A stretch of DNA of 64,000 bases from Deroplatys truncata (Eukaryota > Arthropoda > Insecta > Mantodea > Mantidae): NCBI GenBank assembly GCA_030765065.1, contig CM060978.1, positions 110,107,192 through 110,171,191 of the forward strand, written 5' to 3'. Shown piece by piece: positions 24,127 to 35,306 of this stretch (its first letter is position 1; every line of letters starts with the position of its first letter). The notes under the pieces were generated by a model. The model was not told the DNA's origin, did no database searches, and worked only from the letters and a program-made list of their open reading frames with translations. A program made the translations under genes and the position numbers.

Positions 24127-24426
24127 TCTTGCAGCTAAGTCTGTTTATTTTATAGTATTTCACATATCTATTGCAGAGATACAAGCATACAGGTTTATTC
24201 TCATTCTGGAAATATTGTAGCATATTTTATTTAAGATCAACAACCAGGCAATAATCAGGCCCTATCCCACCAGTGAAATACGCTAAATTCATGCCCAATT
24301 GCGTCGTCATATCTAAGACACTAGACTGAAATGTTTACAGGATGTGGATGTATGACTTCTAAGTTCACTATTCACTTTTGTCCAATAAATTTATTTCTTT
24401 TCTCAATTACACCATCGTTTGATTAA

Positions 24427-24727
24427 TGTCGTCCTCCGTAGTGTAGTGGTTACCACGCTAGGCTCTAGTTCCCAAGGTCGGGGATTCAAACTGGGCGGAG
24501 GGCGATGGATTTTTTCGGGCGTAAAAATCCTTAGCATGGCTTCCTTCGAAAGGGAAGTAAAGTCGGTGGTCCCGTGTCGTAGATATACGACAAGTAAAAG
24601 AACCTCAAGCCTGACAAAGAGGCCTCTGAGCAGAATTACCGGTCTTTCACTACCAATATAGCATGGGACGCTAAGGACCATAGTAGTTAAAGGGCGTCCA
24701 TAAATAAAACTCAATTTAATTTTATCT
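24427..24727 (+). mobile_element. SINE-I, complete, with 9-bp target duplication
   Basis: TTTGATTAA flanks the element at 24418-24426 and 24728-24736. The tRNA-like head has an A box (TAGTGTAGTGGTTACC) near 24439 and a B box (GGGGATTCAAACTG) near 24480. The tail is A/T-rich (AATAAAACTCAATTTAA). A second copy lies in reverse at 58877-59152. Its 3' segment ('gttaaagggcgtccataa') resembles the SINE-A tail, suggesting both use related LINE machinery. Confidence 0.85.
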
Positions 24728-24736
24728 TTTGATTAA

Positions 24737-25904
24737 AATGTATCATTAGTTACGTTTTTTTTAAATAATCAAACATCTTATTAACACCAAAATAATCCCA
24801 CAGTAGGACTTAGAGATTGTTTTTATCATTCTAAAATTTGTCTTAGCCATGTTCAGTAGTTTCTGAGAAAACGGATAATTTATACCAGAAAATGTCATTC
24901 AGATAAAAATCTGTTCAACGCAAAAAATGGAGAAAACGCACTCACATATATTTGCAGAGAAAGAAACCAAAGGCTTGAGCATAGCTAGAAGCTGCTAGAA
25001 TTTGTAGAAAAAACTTGGGCTGAAGTTTACCTCTCTACTCCAAAAATGTAGAGGAGTTATGATTCTTTTTCTGTGAAGTGGTGCAGAATTTACAGTACAA
25101 AATGGCAGATGCAGCCCATTTTAAAAATATATATATATATATAAAATATAAGTATTGTACCTTTAATAATTAAATTAATATTCTAATAAGATCGTGAAAA
25201 ACTAAAAGAAATTTTAACACTTTCGCCACTTATTCTCCCTATAACAACATTTGACTTTTATCTGAAGTAGCTCTGTTTTAAATGGCTGAGTGGAGGGCGC
25301 AAGCAAACTCTTCTGTGGACCCTCTGCAGCCCGAGGGCCAAGCAGTGAAGGCACTTACTCTGAAAACGTTCATTACTATCGGCGCCACAAAGGACTGCCT
25401 ACAATGTCCAACGTGGTGTGAGGGTCGTGTCTTTCCGCCTTCTTGGTTTTTCATTGGACGGGCGCAGTCCTATTGATAATAATTAGTTAAAACAATAAAA
25501 CAGGTCTTTCTTCCCTTCCTCTACAGATTGTAAAAGCAGAACAATTGGTTAATATTTAAAGACGTCTGTTATACAAAGTAAATGTACTCTATACTAGAGC
25601 ACTTCTTCTTTAGCCCTTTTTAAGCAAACTGCAAGAAGTGAATTGCCACAGCAGTTTCGCAGCTAACCAGCCCTGCAAATATTGCACCATCGGATGTATC
25701 GCTCTCCAATAAGGGTATTATATATCCACGTATTATATTACCTATAATATATAGGTATTAAAGGAAAACAATAATTGTCTATGTAAATTTTTTCCTCGTA
25801 CCCTATGAAAGGAGTTTTTCAAGCAAAAAAATCTCTCCAATTTGGGTATTTCATTGAACCCATACAAGGGCAACATTTTAAGAAAAGAAAAAATATTATC
25901 TGTT
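24737..25904. other. Unassigned stretch with an (AT)n run
   Basis: An (AT)n tract at 25127-25143. A GC-richer patch at 25280-25475 has a 64-codon frame without known motif. Confidence 0.4.
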
Positions 25905-26735
25905 TTATATTCATATTACTTTCTCTTCCCACAATCGGTTTCTATAGGCTATTCATAGGAAACCTTATTTTTCTGAGCCCTTCATGTTAACCGAAATAAA
26001 CCTTTACAGAAATAATTTCATTACCTACGTGTTTCGTTGTAGGTACATAGGGGGTAGAGGAAACCGTGTCGATAGTCAGATATTTAAAAATTAGTCTGTA
26101 TTGTATGTATGCTGGCCTTGAAATTTCAAACTCTTCCCATGACATCGCAAGAAAGAACTGAATAGCGGCAACACTAAGAAAATAACAACACCGATGTCCG
26201 AGACAAAACGGATGTCTCGGAAAAGGCTGATACCACAGAAAAAATTATTACACAAAAATTGTGTGTTAAAGAGGTCTACATTTTTGTGAAGAGCTTACGT
26301 TTTGTCTGTTTCGTATGGTTTACCCGTTATACAAAATTCCTTCCGAATGAAGAGGACTTCACATGCTAATCCCAGAACATTTAGTGCTAATTAAACACTT
26401 CATTTTTCATGTAAAGATCTTAAATACATGGTATTTTAATCAAAATCATCGACGTCAGTTTTGAGAAAATAATAAAATAATGAAAAATTTTCATGTAATG
26501 GGTAGGTTGGGTTGGTGGAATTTTCTTGAAAATATTCGTGTCACGTCTTTGGAAGGCAATGAACTTAAATTTAAAGTTTGATGTTTAGTGAGTTTTCTTT
26601 TTGAGTTATGCTGTTCATACACGTACACACAAAGCTTTTTCTAAAAGTAAATTTTTGTGTTCAGGGGGTCTCGAAACACGTATTTCCGGTGAAATCACGA
26701 CAACGAATTTGTGGGTGGAATACAATACCACCTGT
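25905..26735 (-). mobile_element. Family H copy, diverged
   Basis: The 3' end near 25905 is degenerate ('attcatattactttctcttccc'). The 5' part ends about 26735 ('gggtggaatacaatacc'). Conserved middle blocks include 'gaggtctacatttttgtg' and 'gaatgaagaggacttcac'. Confidence 0.7.
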
Positions 26736-26739
26736 GGTG

Positions 26740-27261
26740 CCATACGGCTGTTAAACATTACTACCCCCCTCCAAAGAGGAAGCAGATGGTACAGAAAGGA
26801 GACTATGCAACTAAGGCCATTTACCTCGCACACGCTGACTCATTTGTGCTAAAAGAGCCTACAGAGGGAACCATGCGATATGAACTCACAACTGAAGGTG
26901 CGTGAACGTCCGTTAACTTTATTAATAAACACAGTTTACAAACAATTTACATCAAGTTTTCCCACGTTTATCTCCATAAACAAAATAGTGTTTATGAACT
27001 TGTAGCCATATTTATGAATGAAATTCCTTTTACGTTTATAAATTAAATTATTTATTGCTTTTTCTGTTTTCTTAACACTTGAGCTCGGGCATTTGACCGT
27101 CCCATTTGACCATGAAATACGACTCAATTTTATTTCTTAGCGTAGCGTAGCGATTGCAAACTTAGCACTGAAACACGAGCAATATCAGCACGTGATGGTT
27201 GATAAGCAGTGGTGCAACGTAAAGGTTATAGCATTAATACATAGAGAACGTAGGTTTTCAC
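26740..27261. other. Unassigned stretch before the Penelope-like element
   Basis: No recognisable gene or repeat end. Confidence 0.4.
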
Positions 27262-27421
27262 GGCCGGTGTCACAATTATAACTAATATGATTTTCCGGGC
27301 TGTTATGCCGTGGTCTGCTGAAGAAAGATTTCCCAGACGTTTCGTCCACAACTGCGGTGGACATCTTCAGTGGCGCGGACGAAGTCTTCTCGGTGAAAGT
27401 ATCGCAGCGTCTGATGCGTTG
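27262..27421 (-). mobile_element. Penelope-like element, outer end of the reverse arm
   Basis: This is the reverse complement of 31445-31604, the 3' end of the plus-strand copy, with near identity. It includes the GTCCAC/GTGGAC stem (27344-27349, 27357-27362). The arm is cut at 27421 by a hAT element and resumes at 29781. Confidence 0.8.
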
Positions 27422-27508
27422 TAGTGATGGGTCGAAGGAGTCGGAGTCGTTTCAAAGGAACGGTTCCTCCTTTGGAAGTGTGAAGTAACCATTCCACTAT
27501 TCGGAACT

Positions 27509-27703
27509 GGCACTTCCTTACTTCCAATCACTTCCAACTCCGTCGGAGTTACTTCCAGAACAGTTTTACTTCCACTGCGCCAGAGTACTTCCAAGGCATT
27601 TACTTCCATCTCCGTCGGAGTTACTTCCACAGCAGTTTTACTTCCATTCCGCCGGAGTACATTTACTTCCAACTCCGTCGGAGTTACTTCCACTTCCAAT
27701 TGC
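27509..27703. repeat. Dense ACTTCC motif array with near-palindromic AACTCCGTCGGAGTT
   Basis: About twelve ACTTCC motifs occur in 195 bp. The near-palindrome AACTCCGTCGGAGTT, or its core, recurs three times (near 27537, 27610 and 27678). It lies just inside the left tip of the hAT element and is a plausible transposase-binding region. Confidence 0.85.
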
Positions 27704-28774
27704 ATCATTCCATCAATTCCATTGGCAGTACAATACCTAACCAGTATTGCGTTATGCGTAGGTATTATTTAGAGGTCGCCATGACATTGGATATCATTTC
27801 CTTTATCGTAAATGACATGGTATTAATGCAGCCTGCGTCACGTTGCAATTTGAGAAAAAATGTTTAAGTAAATTAAGTCAATTCTGACTCAAGTATTGAT
27901 GAATTCGGGTTTGTGTCATTTATGCAAAATTGATGTTAAATGCCCTATTGAATATGACAAATGCAATGAACCTCTTTAGTTGAACGTTAATACAGACTTC
28001 TATAAAATACGCATAAACTTTCTCCCCTCCCCCGATGTATGGTTCAATACCAATTATGCTTCCACGAGAAAAAACATTTTTTTTAGTTATATTTCATCTG
28101 CTCGTACTTTCCACGTCATGTAGTCGTGATTTTAATAAGGGAATATTGCAGTAAGTTGAACGTTATGTACAGAATTTCAAAAGCACGCAGAAGCCTGTTT
28201 TTTTTCTGGTGTAATCATTTAATTCCGATTATGCTTCTATGAGAGAATTCCAATTTCTAGTTACATGTGCGCTTACTACTTCGCACGTATGTAGCAGTTA
28301 TAATAATATAATTTTGCAGTATGTCTGTAGTCAAATATTGCATTTTAACTCCCTAAAGCAACATTTTATGTTGATTGCTAGTTTTAGCCTTAAAATTAAT
28401 AGTGAGCCCTTTACGTGAACAGCACGAATTATGCTTAATTAGCCATTTAAAACATATTTTTCATTTGTTACATTGTCGCTGTGAGCAAAATAACTTTTTG
28501 AAACAAGAAAAAACTTGAAAGCACCATAATTAGGACAAAGCTACAATAGTATTTAATTATGAATTGCCATACGTCACATAACCTCATTTTAAATCAGCTG
28601 ATAAATTACTTCCAGTTTCGCCAACCTCATTTCTGTTGAAAATGTTGGTACTCTACATTGCGCATTTTCCTTATCCGCTTCGTTGTTGGCTGTGTGCCAT
28701 GACGTAGTTAGTAGTCGCTAACAGCAAAATAGCTGATAATTCTGCATATACAGCTGTAGCTAAGACGAACAATT

Positions 28775-28910
28775 TTTAATTTAACCGGACGGAGACCGGG
28801 AGATCCGTGGTTCAAATCCCGGCTTGGCATTGAATGTTTCAGTCATCTGATTCTACCTTTCCAACCCTGTCCAACACACGGCTTGTGTGAAAGAACAATT
28901 AATTCCAATT
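28775..28910 (+). mobile_element. SINE-C copy inside the hAT element
   Basis: AACCGGACGGAGACCGGGAG, then GATCCGTGGTTCAAATCCCG (B box, about 28803-28822), then 'tctgattctacctttcc' as in the 54750 copy. The A-box half is incomplete. Confidence 0.5.
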
Positions 28911-29790
28911 TGTAATTTGCATTATTCTGTATTTGATAACCTAGTTTTTTTCATCACAAAGTTAGAGTAATATCTTAAGAATTTAAACTATTAAACTGCC
29001 TTAAGGCAGTAAACTTTGTCCCGCAGACTTACGGTTCAGAAGGATAAATAAAATAAATGTAAATAGGAGCATACCACTTTTTATTAAATTCTCAAAATGT
29101 TCCGCTTCACAATAACATAAAAAGCAGCCCCTAAAGATTATGAGTATATTTAAATTAATTTCCCAAAAGTAATGTTTTATATTTGCTGAAACTACATTTA
29201 TTGCAAAAGAATTTACCTCCACACTGTTCATAACCTAAATGTTTAACACGCAATACAACAATATTTTACTAAGTATCTAGGCATAAGTTTCAGTCTTAAA
29301 GCCAGTGTAGCGTTCCGTTAATTATATTTGCTTTACAGCAAATGGAATTACAAATTATTCAAGTACGTTGGGTCTACATCACTACATATGATATTACCAA
29401 TATTACTTTGTAGTTCATTATACAACGGGGATAAAAACACAACATACTAGCGTAGAACTACAAGCCATTAAATCACAAACACTTGCTCATGTGACAGGAG
29501 ACATTAATTGTTAAAGACATGTGTGGTATCCCGTTGAATATATTTGAAAAGCTTCCTCTTCATAGACTAGGGGAAGTCATTCCGGAGTAAAACAGTGGAA
29601 GTATTTTCACCAATACTCCGGAATGAGGAAGTGGAAGTACTTCCAATGGAACTAGTTCCACCAGAGGCCGGAACTACTTCCTCGGAGAGGAACTGGAACT
29701 ACTTCCTTGAAACGACTCCGACTGCGGAGTGGAAGTGTTGGAAGTAGTTCCGGTAAAGTAACGCACTCGACCCATCACTAATGCGTTGGC

Positions 29791-30365
29791 TTTTTTTTTT
29801 TTTTTTTTTTTTTTTTTCGAGTGGAGGAGAAAATGATTTAATCACTTACCCCAGTCCTAATGGGAGTTAGGGCTGAGAGTGTGGGAATCTCCAATATGGC
29901 ATACCCACTAAAAACTCCTCCACCGGTGTGGATTCAGGTATTGTGTAGCAGTACCGCTATTGCACCTGCGGATTCAAGGAGCGGGATGTGTTGGCCGGCC
30001 ACTAGGGCCTAGACCAGGTGATGTTAAGGAGTCAGGACGTTACCATGGCCGAGACCCTGATAACGCCCTGGCGGATTGAGGGTGTTAATTTGGGACATTC
30101 TGGGAGCTTCTTTTCTTGACCACGCCTGGGCGCTGCGTCTTCAATTCGTTTGTGGGTCGTGCGTTACAGGTGGCACCTGTACGCGAGTCGGTCAGCTTGA
30201 GCCGGAGGCTGCGTCTCTGGAACAAACTAAACTAGACATGCATAACCTTAGAGATACATAGATATACATATAAGTTAAAAGTGTGTTTACTTTATACATA
30301 ATGCAGTTTAATAAGAGTCGTAAAATATTTGATAGTGCTTCGTTTCAGCCTTGCGGCTTCGTCTT
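29791..30365 (-). mobile_element. Poly(A) retroposon, 575 bp, with 9-bp target duplication
   Basis: It starts on the plus strand with 27 T (29791-29817), the poly(A) tail of a reverse-oriented insert. TGCGTTGGC flanks it exactly at 29782-29790 and 30366-30374. The body has no long frame and no tRNA-like head, so it is probably a 5'-truncated LINE 3' end. A processed transcript is the alternative. It interrupts the reverse arm of the Penelope-like element. Confidence 0.85.
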
Positions 30366-30735
30366 TGCGTTGGCCGTTAGTGCCGCTCTCTTTATAGTGT
30401 GGGCGCTCTCTGCTGATTGGCCCGCTGGTATGAGGGGGCTGGCGCCGGCTGTGTTGTTGCTCTCTTCTGATTGGCTCGCAGTGTTTTTCGGTTTTGTATG
30501 ACCTTTCTTGTTTTTGATGACTAGATGCCAGTTACTGTTGAGTTTCAATGCTTCTTCTTTCCTATTGAAATTATTGGGATGTTTATAAATCTCTATTGCT
30601 TCGCGTTGTAGCCGGGTATGGTAATGCTTTATGGAGGAAAGAATGTTGGTGTCCTGAAATCTAATAATGTGTTCGCCCTCGGCTTCAATGGCATGTTCGG
30701 CGACTGCCGATTTTTCTGTATGGCCCAGGCGGCAG
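30366..30735 (-). mobile_element. Penelope-like element, inner part of the reverse arm
   Basis: This is the reverse complement of about 31101-31470 at near identity. It carries the same C-terminal GIY-YIG coding sequence in reverse. It joins the plus-oriented copy at 30736 without a spacer. Confidence 0.85.
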
Positions 30736-30792
30736 TAAGAAATCCGACACCTAGAAACAGCTCTACAATCAAATGGTTATTCAGTCCAAGAG

Positions 30793-31518
30793 GTGAGAAG
30801 AGCCTGCCGTCCGGCCAAGCCCCGACCGGCTACTCAGGACCAACCCAAAAGCAAGTCCATCGTCTTTCTGCCATATTTCAGAAATGTGACTGACCGTATT
30901 GAACATATACTTCAACGTCATAACGTCAAAACAGTATTCAAACCTACAAGACAATTAAACAGCCTACTGCGCTCTTCCAAAGACCCCCGAGACCCCCTGT
31001 CATCGGCCGGTGTTTACCGTATTCCTTGTTCGTGTGGTTCAGTGTACATTGGTACCACACAGCGGAGCGCTAACACCAGACTGAGCGAACACAAAAGAAA
31101 CTGCCGCCTGGGCCATACAGAAAAATCGGCAGTCGCCGAACATGCCATTGAAGCCGAGGGCGAACACATTATTAGATTTCAGGACACCAACATTCTTTCC
31201 TCCATAAAGCATTACCATACCCGGCTACAACGCGAAGCAATAGAGATTTATAAACATCCCAATAATTTCAATAGGAAAGAAGAAGCATTGAAACTCAACA
31301 GTAACTGGCATCTAGTCATCAAAAACAAGAAAGGTCATACAAAACCGAAAAACACTGCGAGCCAATCAGAAGAGAGCAACAACACAGCCGGCGCCAGCCC
31401 CCTCATACCAGCGGGCCAATCAGCAGAGAGCGCCCACACTATAAAGAGAGCGGCACTAACGGCCAACGCATCAGACGCTGCGATACTTTCACCGAGAAGA
31501 CTTCGTCCGCGCCACTGA
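30793..31518 (+). CDS. GIY-YIG endonuclease C-terminal part of a Penelope-like retroelement
   Basis: The 241-residue frame encodes the endonuclease of Penelope-like retroelements, which nicks target DNA to prime reverse transcription. GVY lies at residues 73-75 and VYIG at 84-87, with R96 and H100 in TRLSEHKRN and the REAIEI motif at 147-152, whose glutamate (148) fits the metal-binding residue. The cysteine pair CSC (79-81) just before VYIG is usual for this clade. The domain looks intact, but the upstream reverse transcriptase is missing, so this ATG is unlikely to be the original start. The last ~65 residues run into the terminal region, with poor coding character. Confidence 0.75.
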   Translation: MRRACRPAKPRPATQDQPKSKSIVFLPYFRNVTDRIEHILQRHNVKTVFKPTRQLNSLLRSSKDPRDPLSSAGVYRIPCSCGSVYIGTTQRSANTRLSEHKRNCRLGHTEKSAVAEHAIEAEGEHIIRFQDTNILSSIKHYHTRLQREAIEIYKHPNNFNRKEEALKLNSNWHLVIKNKKGHTKPKNTASQSEESNNTAGASPLIPAGQSAESAHTIKRAALTANASDAAILSPRRLRPRH

Positions 31519-31549
31519 AGATGTCCACCGCAGTTGTGGACGAAACGTC
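31515..31549 (+). ncRNA. Hammerhead-like motif in the Penelope-like terminal region
   Basis: CTGAAGATG, a perfect 6-bp stem GTCCAC/GTGGAC (31523-31528, 31536-31541) and CGAAACGTC follow in the order of a hammerhead core (CUGANGA, stem II, GAAA). The first box has an extra base compared with the consensus. Penelope-like elements are known to carry hammerhead motifs in their terminal repeats. The same motif occurs in reverse at 27336-27370. Confidence 0.4.
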
Positions 31550-31604
31550 TGGGAAATCTTTCTTCAGCAGACCACGGCATAACAGCCCGGAAAATCATAT
31601 TAGT

Positions 31605-31735
31605 TATAAAGGGAATAGCGACAGTCAAATATTTCAGAACTGGTTTCAGCCAGTGTTTCAGAATCTCGCTATCGAATTCTTGGGGGAATGCAAACCTTTT
31701 CTACTCTGTAGATACATGGTAGGGAAAGCAAAAAT
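31605..31735 (-). mobile_element. Family H fragment, internally deleted
   Basis: 'gcgacagtcaaatattt' joins directly to the 5'-end blocks 'tcgctatcgaattcttggggg' and 'ctactctgtagatac'. It adjoins the Penelope-like 3' end on one side and another H copy on the other. Confidence 0.6.
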
Positions 31736-32482
31736 TCTGATGGCTTACATTTACATGGCTTTCTCTATCCATGTTACTAGCTATTTTTGCAAAAACATAT
31801 TTTATTATCTATTTCATGTTAATCGAAACGAAAATCTGCAGAAATAGTTTCACTATACATTTCGTTGTAGGTACAAGTAAGAAATAGGAGGTGGAAGCGA
31901 TAGCTAAATTTTTAAAAAGTGTATCGCGACTTTCAAATACCACACTCTTTGAATGACATCACAAGAAGCCAAAGAATGGTGACTAGAATTTCAAAAAAGT
32001 GTAAAGTATTTGAAAATTCAGAGGAATAAAAACGAATATTTCGGAAATGATCAATGTCAAAAAAAGAAAGAAAAAAATCGTATCTTGTATGTTTTAACAA
32101 GATCTACATTCATTGTTTCATTATTTGTGTATTAAGGTTTTGTCTATCTCCTACGGTTTACCACCAATACAAAAGTACTCGTATACAAATTCAATAAATA
32201 CATTTTATTTGACATGCAACTATCTTAAAGGCGTAAAGTACTTTAATAAAAATCGTTATATCCACTTTTGAGAAAATAATAGATAACGGAACATTTTCCA
32301 TAAAGTAGTTTAGGGTGGGGAGCTTTCCTGCAAATCTTTGTGTCGCATCTTGGAAGATGCTAAACTTAGATAAATACCAACATTTCGTTTTTGAGTTGGT
32401 ATGTTCACTCACTCACTCATAATATCGAAGTTTTGGGTGGAATACCTCTACTTACTATAGGTAAGTAGTGGAGAAAGTGGAA
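31736..32482 (-). mobile_element. Family H copy
   Basis: The 3' end reads ATTCTGATGGCTTACATT then TGGCTTTCTCTATCC. The 5' end has CTACTTACTATAGGTAAGTA then 'gtggagaaagtggaaaa'. The microsatellite part is deleted. Confidence 0.75.
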
Positions 32483-33704
32483 AAAAAGAAAGAAAGGGAA
32501 AAAGGAGGGAAGAACCAAGCAGGCGTATACTCAATAATCCTAGTAGTTTATGTAATTTGGATAATATATGTCTTCATACATTAACTTGCATTATTTTTAA
32601 ACTCATTTTGGGTTACTCACTTAAGTAACAAACGAACATCACCATTCTCCAATATCGGCGTTTAACGCACACACTTAGTTGCAAAGAGTCGCATTCGTCA
32701 AGCCTTGGTGGTGTGGGAAACCTCTTAGAGTGATTGTGCAAGAAATGATGATTGCACACAAGACGTTTTGGGACAAGGCCACGGGCTCCGATTGTAATTA
32801 CAGATGCTGCCGGTTTCTTTGCTGGAATCATCGCCGCAGTCACAAATGACGTTCACCTTTCCTTCACAGCAGTTTCCAGATAAATTATCTTTAGAGCATT
32901 CGTTCACGTACTATTCACAAGAAAATGAAGAATTAAACCTAAATATATTTATGGGAAGGAAGCTACAGTTAGAAGTCCTATGCTTACTGCTTGTGCATGG
33001 TAAAAAAATGGCATTTAGTCTATTTGGGCCGGCATGGGGGTATTTTTCAGTGGAGGAAAACTCGCATCTGGTGTACCAAGACTGAATTTAGGTATATGAC
33101 AATGCGGAAGGCAACAGCAAACAGGAAGTCACACCTAGCTCGAGGATGTCGGACCCGTCTTGGGGCAGAACACCCGTCATCCAGCCTAAAAGAATATTTT
33201 GGAAAATTCATTCATACACCGAGAAATTTTCATACATACCATCGATAGAGAGGCTCTAATGAAGTAATTTTGCCTACAAACACTGTTTAGTATAATGTAC
33301 TGATAGGTCGAACTATTTCAATCCAATGGTCCACTTCACTTATTTACCCTCATTATTTTGAGTCGTTCAAATGAAACGTTTCGTTTATGAAGTACTGAAT
33401 TTTGAGAGACTTCATGGCCTTGGCATTCAAGAGTGATTTCCGTCATGAATTCTTATTCAACAAATACTAGACAACTTATACAAAATTGTGACTTACGTAT
33501 TGTTTTGGCGACAGCAAAAATCGATCGTAGCACTCCTGCAAGCAACTAACGCTATGAAAAACTATACCTGTGTTTCTGCATGCTTGCATTAACGGCAGAT
33601 AGCTACAGGTGTACTTTCTGCCACTTAACCACTTAGTTTGCTGCCGTTTCCCAGGTCTGCAATAATAAGAGACAGGGAACCAGTCAAATCGGTTTAATTG
33701 TGAG
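32483..33704. other. Unassigned stretch with a small cysteine-rich frame
   Basis: A reverse-strand frame at 32725-32907 has eight cysteines in 60 codons (including CC and CDC). No signal peptide or family match is evident. Otherwise no gene or repeat is recognised. Confidence 0.35.
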
Positions 33705-34555
33705 GTCTTCTAAAGTACATGTTACACTCACATGACTTTCTCCACTCTTGTACAAACTATTTTTACAAACGCTTATTCTCCATATGCTTCAGTTAATCGA
33801 GATGTTAATCTTATTGCTAATTTTCTTGTAGGTGCAAGGGGAATATGGTAGGCTTTAAGCGATAGTCAAATCTTTTAAGATCTGGTTGCTATGTGGCGCA
33901 TTCCATTCTCTTTGTATGTCCAGGACATAAAAAAATGAATACTGAATTCCCATTTGAGAAAAAGTATTGGAAAATTTAAGGGAATAGCAAGCAATATTTC
34001 GAAAATGGTTCACTCAACAAAAAAAAAATTATATGACATAAATTGTCTATTTTAACGCGATCTACATTTTTTGTGAAGTAAAATTTTGTCTATCTCTTAT
34101 GGTTTACCAGTTATGCAAAAGTCGTTCACAATGAAGAATGCTTTTGGAGACATTCCCAAAAAATTCGAGATATACATTTCATTTGTCATGAAAATATCTT
34201 AAACTTATGATATTTTAATCAAAATTGTTAGAGCCATTTTTGAGAAAATTAAAATTTTCGAAAAATGTTCCATGTAAAGGGTAATCTGGGGTGGAGGGGA
34301 TATTTCTTGTAAACTTTCGTGTCGCATCTCTGGAAGATATGAACTAAATACCAAGTTTGGTGTTTATCCGACTGTTCGTTTCTGAGTTATGCTGTTCACA
34401 GACACACAGACACACACACACACGGACATGTTTCCAAAAATGCTTTTTTTGGATTCAGGGGGTCTCAAAACATATATTTCCGGTGAAATCTCGGTATCGA
34501 ATTTTTGGGTGGAATACAATACTTCCCCTACTTACTATACGTAACAAGGAAATAT
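33705..34555 (-). mobile_element. Family H copy, nearly full length
   Basis: The 3' block TGTTACACTCACATGACTTT begins near 33720. The 5' block 'cttcccctacttactatacg' ends near 34543, then breaks off before GAGAAAGT. It is close in sequence to the young copies at 43-49 kb. Confidence 0.8.
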
Positions 34556-35292
34556 AAATACCAGTGACGAATTGTGAGCTCTTGTCTGATAGTGTTTCTA
34601 GAGTAAGTATACCTTTAACATTGGTTACAGGACAAGATCCATTTCATCGCTTTTCTTTACAAGCTCGATAACGGCGTATTCACATTACAAAACGTTTTAT
34701 GTTGTGGAAAAATCGCATGTGAAAGAGATAAACCTAGTCTACTTTTGAAGTTAGTATTATACAATAAATAAATAAGCACAAAATTAAATTAAAGTTTGAA
34801 GATGATTTTGTGGTGCAAATAAAATATTGTTTATTGGTCGGCTTGCGATTGTAAAATATTTTTATAAATTGCATTTACTTAATTGATCAGCTAGCTGTTT
34901 AGAACATGAGATACGTGGCGCCGAAGCGGGCATCATGGATGTTTGGTTTTTGGACTATTTGAATAAGAACGCAAGTAATATAATATTTATATTATAGTGT
35001 ATTTAAAATGAGTGTTGCAAATTGTCAAATAAATTCCTATGTACTTTTTGCTCTTTTAAAACATGTACGTTTTAACAACAATAACTCGTTCCTTTAACTC
35101 ACGGAAATTACCAATCCAATAATTACAATTCTTAATTTTTCACAATCATTGGTTAATTAGTTTTTAGTTATTTCTTCCTATCAATAAAATCCCAAGAAAC
35201 GGGAGCATTCTATACTCGCGTTCCTTGTTTGGATGTAAGCATACGTAACGCTATATTTTTTGATACAGAAAAGTTACTTAATACATTTATGC
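34556..35292. other. Unassigned AT-rich stretch
   Basis: No gene or repeat end recognised. Confidence 0.4.
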
Positions 35293-35306
35293 TATTATTA
35301 GCAAAT

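Larger units (their letters stand above)
27422..29780. mobile_element. Non-autonomous hAT element with 8-bp target duplication
   Basis: The ends TAGTGATGGGTCGA (27422) and its complement (29767-29780) are flanked by a perfect 8-bp duplication, ATGCGTTG, at 27414-27421 and 29781-29788. An 8-bp duplication and A/TG-rich tips of this form are characteristic of the hAT superfamily. The left subterminal zone (27509-27703) carries about twelve ACTTCC motifs. The right zone (29570-29750) carries the opposite GGAAGT form, as known for hAT transposase sites. No transposase frame is visible in 2,359 bp, so it would depend on a related active element. A SINE-C copy lies inside. Confidence 0.9.
30736..31604 (+). 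mobile_element. Penelope-like element, plus-oriented 3' copy
   Basis: It contains the endonuclease end of the element and its terminal region, and stops at about 31604, where family H sequence resumes. The reverse transcriptase part is absent, so the copy is 5'-truncated. Together with the reverse arm it forms a ~500 bp inverted repeat around a single-copy loop (30736-31100). Confidence 0.8.

Noticed and set aside
30345-30548. Reverse-strand 67-codon frame and plus-strand 72-codon frame
   Set aside because: They are the inverted arm of the Penelope-like element and the adjacent retroposon read in either direction, not separate genes.
34357-34557. Repeated 60-90 codon frame in several H copies (also near 14124, 44680, 47467, 48169)
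   Set aside because: It recurs because the copies are young and similar. Its start and end vary, a CA microsatellite is translated within it and older copies lose it, so it is not a conserved protein.
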